Below are positions 45,981 through 57,000 of a DNA stretch of 64,000 bases, piece after piece. How positions within the stretch are numbered: position 1 is the first letter of the stretch; the number at the start of each line of letters is the position of its first letter. The stretch covers positions 14,287,145 to 14,351,144 of the forward strand of contig NC_074720.1 in NCBI RefSeq assembly GCF_947242115.1. Direction: 5' to 3'. The notes below the pieces were generated by a model. That model did not search any database. It saw only the letters and a program-made list of their open reading frames with translations, and was not told where the DNA came from. Source of the DNA: Biomphalaria glabrata. Its lineage: Eukaryota > Mollusca > Gastropoda > Planorbidae. Made by a program: the position numbers and the translations under genes.

Positions 45981-48900
45981 CTAATCTCCACCATTATGAG
46001 TCTTGTAATGTTTTTTTAAATGACAAGACTGAGAAAATGCTTTCTGACATATATCACATTTATATTGTTTTACCCCAGTATGCGACAAATTGTGTCTTTT
46101 CAAAGCTCCAATGAAAGAAAATTTTTTCTGACATATTTGACATTCAAATGGCTTTTCCCCAGTATGAGATCTCTGATGATCTTTTAAATAAGAAGACTGA
46201 GAAAATTCTTTGTGACAGGTTTGGCATTTAAATGGTTTAATACCACTATGCAATAACATGTGATGCTTTAAACGAGAAGAGGAAGTAAATCTTTTCTGAC
46301 ACATAAGACATTCAAAGGGTTTCTCCCCAGTATGAGATCTTTGATGATATTTTAAACCAGATGAAGCTGAAAATTCTTTCTGACATATTGGACATTTGAA
46401 TGGGTGTCCCCCAGTATGAGACTTTTGATGGCTTTTTAAAAGAGAGGACCGTGAAAATTCTTTCTGACATATTTGGCATTCAAATAGTTTCACCCCAGCA
46501 TGAGATTTTAAATGATATTTTAAATGACAAGACTGGGAAAATTCTTTCGGGCATACGTGGCATTTGAAGGGTTTTATCCCGGTATGCAATAAATTGTGTC
46601 TATTCAAAGCACCAAAAAAAGAAAATGTTTTCTTGCATATTTCACATTCAAAGGGTTTTTCCCCCGTATGACATCTCTGATGTTCTTTTAAATAAGAAGA
46701 TTGAGAAAAATGTTTTTCACATATTTCACATTTAAATGGTTTTGGACCATTATGTAAAAATATGTGACTTTCCAAAAGAGGAAAAGAAGAAAATTTTTTC
46801 TGACATATTTGACACTTAAATGGCTTTTCCTCGGTATGAGATCTCTGATGATATTTTAAATGAGACAATGAAGAATAGGCTTTCTGACATATTTCACATT
46901 TAAATGGTTTCACACCAGTATGAGATCTTAGGTGAGATTTTAAATGAGTTGATCGATTGAATTCTTTTTGGCATATTAGGCATTTATATGGTTTTACCCC
47001 AGTATGTACTAACTTGTGTCTTCTCAAAGTACTAGGATCAGAATATTTTTTCTGACATATTTGACATTCAAATGGTTTTACTCCAGTATGACATCTATGA
47101 TGTGATTTTAAAAGAGAATACTGAGAGAATTCTCTCTGACATATTTGGCATTTAAATGGCTTTTCCCCAGTATGACATCGCTGATGATATTTTAAACGAT
47201 AGGGCCGGGAAAATTCTTTCTGACATATTTGGCACTTAAATGGTTTAACCCCAGTATGTAATAACTTGTGTCTTCTCAAACTACTTGAGTCAGAAAATTT
47301 TTTCTGACATATATGACATTCAAATGGCTTTTCCCCAGTATGGCATCTTTGATGTGATTTAAAATGAGAAGACTGAGAAAATTCTTTTTGACATATTTCA
47401 CATTTAAATGGTTTAACCCCAATATGAGATCTTTGATGACATTTTAAATGATAAAGCAGTGTAAATTCTTTTTGACATATTTCACATTCAAATGGCTTTA
47501 CCTCACTATGCACGATCATATGGCTTTTCAAATAAGAGGAAGAGGAAAATTTTTTATGACATATTTCACATTCAACTGGCTTTTCCTCACTATGAGTTCT
47601 TTGATGTGATTTAAAACGAGTGGATTGAGAAAATTCTTTCTGACATATTTCACATTTAAATGGTTTAACCTCGACATGCATTATCTTATGGCTTTTCAAA
47701 TAAGAAGAAGAAGAAAATTTTTTCTGACATATTTCACATTCAAATGGCTTTTCTCCAGTATGAGATCTTTCATGGCGACTTAAATGAGAAGCATATGAAA
47801 ATTCTTTAAAACAAACTTTACATTTAAATGGTTTCTTACTAATCTTAGTTGTATGAATTCCATATTTGATTTGTAAATTGAAATCATTCGAAAGTGCTTC
47901 TTGTCCTTTTTGACATGTTTTGTGGACCTGAATCTGCTGTTCATCTTCTTCAGTTTGTGAAAAATTATTATCTGGGATCTCTTCCATTTCTTGTTTCAAG
48001 AATCTTTCCTAAAAATAATATACAAACATGATAAAAAGAAATTCTAAAAAATCTGACTTTCACTATTTGCTTCCTGTCTCTCTCTTATTTATTTATGCAT
48101 ATTGTAACAAACTAATAGAATTTACAATACTGGTACTACTTAAGTACACCTGAAACACCAACATAACAATCAGAGAAACACTGGAGATATTCCATTTTAA
48201 ATTTCTTATTTGATTGGCAGTGTATTTTTAAGTTTTGTCCAGTATCATTACTTCACTTCCAACTGATTTCTTATACTGGAAAGTTTATATATCATAAAGC
48301 CTCTCACCACACTTGCTTTGAATTTTAAATTCTAGAAGCTCAAGCTATAGTCCAAAATCTAGCAACTATCACATTAAAACCCACCACCACATGCAGATGC
48401 AATTAACTCCTAGTGGCTCCTCCCATACACACTCAATTTTGTGTACAGCAGTGGTAGCCATAAAGATTATTTGCTTCTGCTTTACATCTTCCTTAGCTAG
48501 CACTCCCCACCCCCCCCAATTTCTCATTCGCAATAAATATGAATAGCAATTTTATTTCTTTCAAAGAAAGGAATCTTTATGAAGGAGTGACAGCTTTGAA
48601 GTTTATAAATTGGTTATTCATTTTGTTCAACCTCTAATGGCTAGATTCAAACAATAATACCTACTTCCTACATTTTAAAACTGTAAATGCTAAAAGTCCT
48701 CAATGATGAAATACCTCTGCTTAACGCCCCACTGAAATAAGTTTGAAAAGTTACCCCTTATCCGCAAAGGTCCCTGACCCATATTATGTTTTATAATGTG
48801 TTGTTGTTTATTTAAACAAAATAAACACACACAAAAAAAAACAGGAAATAAATGAAGAGATACCAATATACCCTATTAACATTTTTAGACATTAAAACTT

Positions 48901-49556
48901 TATTTAAAATTATTTTTTTTTAAATGGAGAGTTGAGATTTTTTAACAGTTTATGAGTGCAAAAAGTTATTACAAGCATATGGATAGAAACACAAAAAAAA
49001 CTAGACAAAATATCTTATTTTTAGACAAAATTGAATTTTTAGGTTAGTACCACATCTCAGTTTCTGAGTATATATATGAAGAATTATTATTGCCCAGAAT
49101 TATTTCAGGGCTGAGGCTTTATTCAGCTTAATTTCCATTTCTTTGCCTGTCTTTATGCTCACTGTAAGCCACTCTCAAACCATTACAGTCAACTCAAATC
49201 TAAGAAAATCTTATTCATTTTTTTTTGTTAAGTTATAAATTAAACCAAAGGCTTACCTGATACTGAATTTCTGAGGGCCAAACTGATAAAATTGCTTCAG
49301 ATTTTCGCTTTGTATTTGTTAATAGTTTCTGAGTTTGTTCTTCTGGAGGTTGCATTAAAAAAACTGTTTCTTCAACTTCTTCATTTTCAATGTTTATTTC
49401 CTTTTTCAGTTGAAGAGTGAAGTCTTCATTTGTATCTGTTGATAGTTTATGAGTTTGTTTTTCTGATGGTTGTGCTAAATAAACAGTTTCATCATTTTCT
49501 TCAATTTCAATTTTTATTTTAGGATCTGGAGTAAAGTCTTGTCCCACATTGGTCAT
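45981..49556 (-). CDS. C2H2 zinc-finger protein with acidic N-terminal repeats, 22 fingers (two coding exons)
   Basis: Probable nuclear DNA-binding protein of about 775 residues. Exon A (49257-49611) follows an acceptor (TTTCCAG|GAACATC). It has a start codon at 49556 ([11 protein letters not shown]) and exactly 100 codons to the donor (TATCAG|GTAAGC). Exon B (45981-48008) follows an acceptor (TTTTTAG|GAAAGATTC) in the same phase. Exon A encodes two acidic repeats ([24 protein letters not shown]) joined by a [14 protein letters not shown] segment. Exon B has a short acidic linker, then 22 C2H2 fingers. All cysteine and histidine ligands that I checked are present, with regular TGEKPFEC and TGVKPFKC linkers. 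Fingers alternate between a KKFS and a KEFS type, giving a two-finger (about 168-bp) super-repeat. No break was seen. A TA-rich stretch lies in the 5' untranslated part. The intron is 1248 bp. Confidence 0.92.
48009..49256 (-). other. Intron of the 22-finger gene
   Basis: GTAAGC...TTTTTAG boundaries in minus-strand reading. The intron is AT-rich with no recognised repeat. A less AT-rich spot with a C run lies at about 48500-48520. Confidence 0.7.
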
Positions 49557-49611
49557 TTTAGTTGTTTTATATATATATGTATATATATTATATAAAACTA
49601 GAAAGATGTTC

Positions 49612-52179
49612 CTGGAAATAAGGAAGTAAAAGTTACATACAGTATGTACTTACAGCGTTTTTCTTTGAAAAAATATCTATTGATGTAACAAACAAAAAAA
49701 AAAAAAAGATTTTTTTTTAAAGACATTTCATCCTTTATGAAATTGATGACTTTTTGTAAGACCTATTACTTTGCTCTTAATAATTAATGAATGGTAGATT
49801 TTTTAAAAAATTGAACATTTTTTACCCCGCTGGAATACTCAATGATGTATGTGTGTTCAAGCTATAAAATGTCTTGACATCCAGACCAAAATTAATTTTA
49901 AAGATTATTATAATTAAAAATTAAAACATAATGGTCACACCAGAGTTTTTCCTTTGTCGGCAATTAGCTATTCTTTTCCCAAAGATATATACATAAACTA
50001 TCAAAAATCTAGGAAAATCATTAGGAGCCATTAATTATTAAGAACAGTGTCTGCACAGGATTTTGCTATCTGAATTGTAAAAATTCAATAGGAAAAAACA
50101 TGTATTTAATAACTGGTTAAATAACTCCATTATAATCTGTTTAAGGCTACCAGTGTTGCTTCCCTAGTTATTGTTTTGTCTTTTTTACTATAGAAATACT
50201 TTTGATGTCATGAGTTTCTATTGTAACAGTACATGGTTTATATTGCGCATTTTCAAAGAACAAAGTGTCTGGAGAATCTGAAAGCTAAATTATAATCCTT
50301 AAAGGAAACTTCATTGCTTAAATAAAATTCTTCAAATGGAATCTGAATAATATCACAGCTTTCAAGAAGATCAAAGAATGCAATTTAAATTTAAAAAAAA
50401 AGCCTTTAGAAATAATAATTAATAGTTGAAGTTTATAGATCTAAATGCAAATGATTAAAATTGAATGTACAACATAAGCTAGAGAATCTAGAAAAAGGGG
50501 TTCTAACCAAAAAAGCAATTTAATTTTAAAATAGAGCTAAAATATTTTAATAATGAATTAAAAAGCCGAAGAAAAGTCAGTGATTGTATCATGTATTTAG
50601 TCGTAGAATTATTTTGAATGTAAATGATTAAAATGCACAACATTATTAGATTAGCTACAGATCTAAAAAGGATTCAACTAAAGAGACACACACACATGTA
50701 GATCTAGATCTTATAAAATACATGATACATTACTAAATCTAGTAACTATTGTCGCTATTGGATTGAAAAGCGAAGAAAAGTCAATCACTCAATGATTGTA
50801 TAGAATTATCTTAAGCCTTTCGCCAGTGTAGTCTTTGGGGTGGTGATGGGGGGGATGAGAAAAGTGATCTTAGAATTATAGAATTCTCAGGCCAGAATTA
50901 GATCTAGATTTATATATTTATATTGTGTGTCTTAGGACCTGGTAGGTTGATGTACAATCAAATGGGGAATGGGTCTAGAATCTAGATCTATAGTAAAGAA
51001 CCATTTCCACACGCAATGTATTTTAAATCACTGGTCAAACACCCCATCAATTTTGTCGCCTCGCTTGTTTATTTGGATAGTTAGAGAAAGACGTCTTGTT
51101 AGGATGCTCCATTTTCCTACACTTCCGTCACTTTTATTTTGTTATCTTCTGCAAAATAAAAGTTTTATCACGGATCAAAGTAAACTTGTCTGAAAACGTC
51201 TTTTTTTTCCTTCCCCAGAAAAACTCAAGTGGCTTCTGGGTTAAGGGGATATTGTAGAGCCATGATGCATCAGCCAATCAAAACCCTTTTGAAGTATGCT
51301 TTTAAAATGGACAGGAAACAAGTGTTTTTCACTTTTTCTTTTCTATCAATTAAGCCCAAATTAAATAAATAGTGGGGGGGGGGGGGGGGGGGGTCTGGTT
51401 CGGTTTACATTTGCAAGAATTGTAACACCAACCACATGCAGTAGAACAATGTTAAAATTAATTGCAGCTCTTCATGATAGAATTGCTGGATTAGATTATA
51501 TTAGAATAGGCTTGGTTACACTAGATTAGGCTAGATTAGCCTAATATAGACTAGACTATTGACAAGACTTTGTGTCATTGTGACCTGTATCGATGTGCAT
51601 GGCTTGAATAGATGGAATGGATCAGATCTGATGATCTGCTTTTTTTTATTTATATTTATTTTTTACCATTAGTGCAACTGAACAGGTTCTATGGACGTTT
51701 TTTTTTCCCCTGGTCGATGAAAATTTATTATGATAGATAGGCTAGACTGGGCTAGATTAGATTAAGCCAGGGCTTAGTTAGACATGATTAGGCTAGACAG
51801 CTAAGTTAGCCTATTTTTAACTAGACTATATTGTCAAGATTTTAAGACACCTAGATACAGACAATCTAGTTGCTGCTTTAAAACCGAAGAAAGAACAACC
51901 AAATAAGATATAAAAGAACACATTTTTAAAATTACATGGACAAAATAGATCCCCTCACCCTCAGCTAGAAAAAACAAACAAACAACAGATTTATTATATT
52001 ATATTGAACATTTTGGTAATTTTTGTTTTTGTTTTTACTACACCAATGTGAGCATTGGTTACAGACTCGTTGTTCAGTTTCTAATTTATTTGCCAGTGCA
52101 GTCCACGTTCCAATAATTTCAAGAAATTGTAAAACATTTGTAGCAGCTTAATGCCAACATTTAGATCACGCTTATGCTA
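49612..52179. other. No gene recognised; promoter side of the 22-finger gene
   Basis: AT-rich. The acceptor at 49611 implies that a 5' untranslated exon and promoter lie further right, but none could be located. A G run of about 20 lies at 51373-51393, and GCTAGATTAG-type repeats lie at 51500-51800. Confidence 0.45.
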
Positions 52180-52445
52180 ATGGGAAGCGTGGTCGAGAGG
52201 CCAAGTGCGCTTGAACTTGGCTTGGCTACCTAGAAGGGGGCTCGAGGTTCGACACCCGACTCGGGCAGAGTTGTGTTTACTGAGCGCCTAAAGGCAGCAC
52301 CGAAAACCAACTCCTAGATACCCCCTCCCCCCCCACTGGTCCACACACAAATGAGATTGGACCAAAAGCGCTCTGAGCATGCTATAAGCATGAAAGTAGC
52401 GCTGTATAAAAGCTATAATAATATAATAATATGTATTCATGTAAT
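52180..52445 (+). mobile_element. SINE family C
   Basis: tRNA-like head GCGTGGTCGAGAGGCCAAGT and B box GAGGTTCGACACCCGACTCG, then CTGAGCGCCTAAAGGCAGCA and ATTGGACCAAAAGCGCTCTG. The end is AGCGCTGTATAAAAGC plus a TAATAATATAATAAT tail. The GCGCTxTATAAAxGC end is widespread in molluscan SINEs. It is unrelated to families A and B beyond the tRNA boxes. Confidence 0.8.
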
Positions 52446-52856
52446 ATATTATTTAAAATAGTTTTGAAACAGCATGGCTAGACTTCCAAACCCATGGTGT
52501 TAATTGATTGATTGTTGTTTTCACATTTGCTTCATTTTTTAAAAACCCTTGTGATCATAATCTTAAAGGAGGATTCCTAAGCTTTTGAATGATACCACAT
52601 TGTCAACAAATGAAAAGTCATGTTTTATTTAGAAAATTTACAGTAAAGTCATATATGTAAGAATGATTTTGCATTTACTATAATTTTTAAGCAAGCTTGG
52701 TATTTTTTTTTAATTGTATTTAGACCTAGATTTATGCTTAAAGTTTGTTATTTCAATATTTTTTAATGAAATTTTGTCCTCCAAAATTAAAAAAACCCTA
52801 ACATGCTATTAACAGTTATAAATGATGCCAAATTAGGCAATTTTTCGAAATAAGAA

Positions 52857-53436
52857 TGTCACGAGTCAAATCTGTGACCTATTTCGACCAGTTTCTAGAA
52901 GCTCGAGTTCAAACCAGTGCAAGTGTCCAGCGTAAACAAGTTAATTTTAGGTATCCAATCAAAGAAAGAGGTTAAGGGAAAAAATAGCACACGTCAGCTT
53001 CTAGAAGGTCAAAGTTACTAAAATAATTATCTGAGAAGGTTCCATGATTCTGGAATGTACGATCAAAGAAAGTATAAATAAGGGGAAAGTCAGTTAGTCG
53101 GGGTCCTCGCTCAGTTCTTGATTAGTAATAAGTTTTGTGATATTAGCGGGTCCATTAAGTAAAGTTTTAGTAGTTGAAGTTGAAGTTATACTAAGTGAAG
53201 TTTTATGTATCTTTAAGTTTTATTTATGAAGTGTCAAGTTGTTATTGAATTAAGAAGTTAATTTGATGTGAAAGTTGAAGAAGTTATTAAAGAAGTTTGA
53301 AGAAAATACAGAGAGATGTTTCTTTCTTCATTTCATTGAATTGTCAAGTTTAATCATATAATCCCCGGCAAGTGTGATGGTCATTTCATGTGAATTCATC
53401 AAATTATTAATACAATCCTTCGGCCAGTTCATCACA
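52857..53436 (+). repeat. 5' LTR of the Gmr1-like element
   Basis: TGTCACGAGTC...CATCACA, 580 bp. It carries a TATA box and three TTCnnGAA motifs (see the promoter entry). GAAGTT-type short repeats run through its right half. Confidence 0.93.
52893..53100 (+). promoter_or_regulatory. LTR promoter: TATA box with heat-shock-element-like motifs
   Basis: TATAAATA at 53073-53080 with AGTCAGTTAGTC about 15 bases downstream as a possible start region. Upstream lie TTCTAGAA (52893), TTCTAGAA (52999) and TTCTGGAA (53048). All fit TTCnnGAA, the core of heat-shock-factor sites. The first is followed by GCTCG and the second by GGTC, weak third half-sites. The same set recurs in the 3' LTR. Confidence 0.5.
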
Positions 53437-54029
53437 TATATGGCACCTCCGATAAATAAGGCAAGGCATCGATGAATATATGCATCAGACAATAAAGGCG
53501 ACATCGAAGAATAAAGTCGGCACATTCTAGCAAGTTCTACGAATTTCAAAGAAAAAGCCTCTAACGAATAATTCAAAGCCTCTCGTAACGACAAAGCCTC
53601 TTTCAGAAAACTTCAACAAGACATACATTCATTGCTACGAAAAGTATTTTATGATTGAAACTTCCAGTCAACAGGTCACATAATAGTTGGCAGAGAGAAC
53701 GTCCTGCGGGAAAAATCTTCTATTTTAAGGTCAGTACCTTACATTTTACATTTATTAAGCTGTGAAAGCTACATTTACTAAGCTGTGAAAGCTATATCTA
53801 CTAAGCTGTGAAGGCAACGTTACTAAAGCTAGTTGTCCACTAGTTTGTTTACAAATACTGACCACTTGCATTCCTTAGCGGAGACACCGATCGATATTTA
53901 AATAGGTCAGCCCTCTTTCACTTTTTACCTGTCCTACGTAGTCGCTGGTTCGCTGGCTAGATTCTGCTTGATGAGAGTGTTGGCAGAACATTTAAACACC
54001 TACATTTCTGATATCGTTAATTTAATACT

Positions 54030-57000
54030 ATGGCGTCTCAAGCAGACTCATTTAAATTATATTTAAAATTAGCCAAGGACATTGGTATTCCACAAGAACA
54101 TCAGTGGGAATGGTGTCAAAAGCAAATTAAAGAAGACAAAGAGGCAGAAGAAAGAAGACGTAAAGAAGAAAGAGAGGCAGAAGAAAGAAAACTTGAAAGA
54201 GAAGAAAAAAGACGACAAGAAGAAAAAGAGGAAGAAAAACAAAGAATTTTAAGAGAAGAAAAATTAAGGCAAGAGGAAAGAGAGGCAGAAGAAAGAAAAC
54301 GTAAAGAAGAAAGAGAGGCTGAAGAAAGAAAATTTGAAAGAGAAGAAAAAAGACGACAAGAAGAAAAAGAGGAAGAAAAACAAAGAATTTTAAGAGAAGA
54401 AAAATTAAGGCAAGAGGAAAGAGAGGCAGAAGAAAGGAAACGTAAAGAGGACAGAGAGGCAGAAGAAAAAAGATTAGAAGTGGAAAAACTCAGACTTCAA
54501 CTTCAGGAACAGGAGTTAAAATTTAAAAAAGAAAAAACAGAGGTTCAACCGACTTTACCTACTAGCAATGCTTTTGACAAGTATAAACCTTTATCTAAAA
54601 TATTACCTTTTCAAGAAAATAAAGATAATATAGATTCGTATTTGATGAGGTTTGAGGAGTTAGCGAAAGCATCAGGCTTACCAGAAGACCAATATGCACA
54701 CCATCTCTTGATTTTATTACAGGGTAAAGCATTAGATGTATGTGCACAAATACCATCTCATGAACAGCGTACTTATGCAGAAATAAAAGAAGCTTTACTA
54801 AGACAGTTTGGAGCTACGCAAAATGCTTATCGCAAGAATTTTTTTTTCGAAAGACCAAGGCAGGAAGATGATCCACAGTTGTTTGTCTCTGATATGGTAA
54901 TGTGGTTTGATAGGTGGATATCTTTAGCCAATATTGATAGAACGTATGAAGCATTAAGAGACCACATATTGATTGATACCATTACTCACGCATATGCAGA
55001 AGATATCCAATCTTTCATAATCGAGAGAAATCCTAAAGATCTACAGACTCTAACAACAATAATACGTCAATATAAAACTGCCTATCCAAGTAAGCAAATT
55101 AGATCAGCAACCGATGAAAACTTTATTTGCTTTTCAAGAGATAACAGACCATTGCCATCTTTTCAGACCGACAAAACTTTAATATGTTATAAATGCAATA
55201 CTAGAGGTCATTTCGCCTCACAATGTAGAGTGAAGGTCATAGAGTGCAGTTTTTGTCACATGAAAGGACATTTAGCAAAGGATTGCAGAAAGAAACATAC
55301 TAGTATCAGTGACAGATCTAGTGACCAAGCATATTCGCAAAACAGATCATTAAATGTAAAGAATTCAACATATGGAAATAAGAAACAGGGTTTTACCAAA
55401 AACTCGAAGGCACATCACTCAACAATGACTGTTATCACTAAATCACAAGGACTTCAGTTTTATCCTGGATTAGTCGGTTCTCAAAGAGTACAGGTGTTAC
55501 GAGACACAGGTAGCACTTCAGTTGTTATACGTGCAAATTTTGTGAGATCAAATCAATATACAGGCAATGAAATCGAAGCCACTGCTTTCAACGGCACTGT
55601 AAGTAAATTACCAGAAGCTTTGATACATATTACGACTCCATTTTTCAGTGGACATGTAGAAGCTTTAGTAGCTCAAAATCTACCTGTTGATCTCATAGTT
55701 GGTAATATACAGGGAGTGCGTGACTGTACTACACAAGATCTTATTGAATGGAACAATACAATAGAAATGAGTCAAGAATGCAATGTAGTAGTTACAAGGT
55801 CAATGCAAAAAGAAAAGGAAAGACTTGAAACTGAACATATTGAACACAAGAATTCTGATAAAGTTGTTCAAGAAAATAAAAATGATAAGAAGGCAAACCA
55901 TTCGCATCTACAGACAAATGAACTTGAACAATTTCATAGCGAGGAATTTAAAGTTGAACAGAAAAATGATGAAACATTATTTAAAATGTTTAAAAAGGCT
56001 CAATCGAACATCAATCCACAAGAAAATAATGATCCTTATTTTAAAGAAGGACTACTTATGAAGAACAGTCAATACAAAAATAAAACTGTTGAGCAAATTA
56101 TAGTTCCAAAAGTATACAGAAAGACCATTATTAATACAAGCCACGATGTACCGTTTGCTGGACATATGGGAGTTACCAAGACCAAGAAAAGAATACTTCA
56201 AGATTTTTACTGGCCAGGTATTACTAAAGATGTAAAGAAGCACATTAGTACCTGTCATATTTGTCAAATGAAAAGTCCAAAAGGTAACAAAATACAAGCG
56301 CCATTGCAGACAATGGAATTGACTGAGAAACCATTTCAAAAAGTAGCAGTTGACTTAATTGGTCCATTGCCAATTGAATCCAGCAGAAATCACAAATATA
56401 TTTTAACTTTAGTAGACACATGTACTAGATGGCCAGAAGCTATTCCGTTAGTCAATATTTCTGCAATTGATGTTACCAGAGCTTTATCTGAAATTTTTTC
56501 AAGGACAGGGTTACCTGAAGTTATACTTTCTGACCGAGGTAGTCAGTTTACAGCAGATATAACTAAGACATTTATGGAAATGTACAACATCAAAATGAAG
56601 TTTACAACACCATACCATCCTCAAAGCAACGGGCTTTGTGAACGGTTTAACAAAACATTGAAACAAATTATATCAAAAATAGCAAATGATAATCCGCAGA
56701 ATTGGGATCTCCTTTTACCAGCTGCATTATTTGCTTATAGAGAAAGTATCCAAGACACCACAGGATTTTCTCCTTTTGAAATGTTATATGGAGCTAATCC
56801 AAGAGGTCCTATAACTACCTTCAAAGAATCACTACTTAAGTCAAACCATGATGCATCAGATAAGAAAACCGCATTTCAGCATGTTCTCAATACAAGAAAT
56901 ACAGTAATAAATGCATGTGAAATAGCTAAGGAAGCAACAGCCAAAGCTAATGCTGCAAGTCATAGAAGAATAAATGAACATAGAAAACTTAGGTACTTTG

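Noticed and set aside
32739-49257. The two finger genes as one long gene
   Set aside because: Each has its own start codon exon, donor and finger exon, with a transposon block between them.
53328-53594. Minus-strand open frame of 88 codons at the 5' LTR and leader
   Set aside because: It crosses the LTR boundary antisense to the element and matches nothing recognised.
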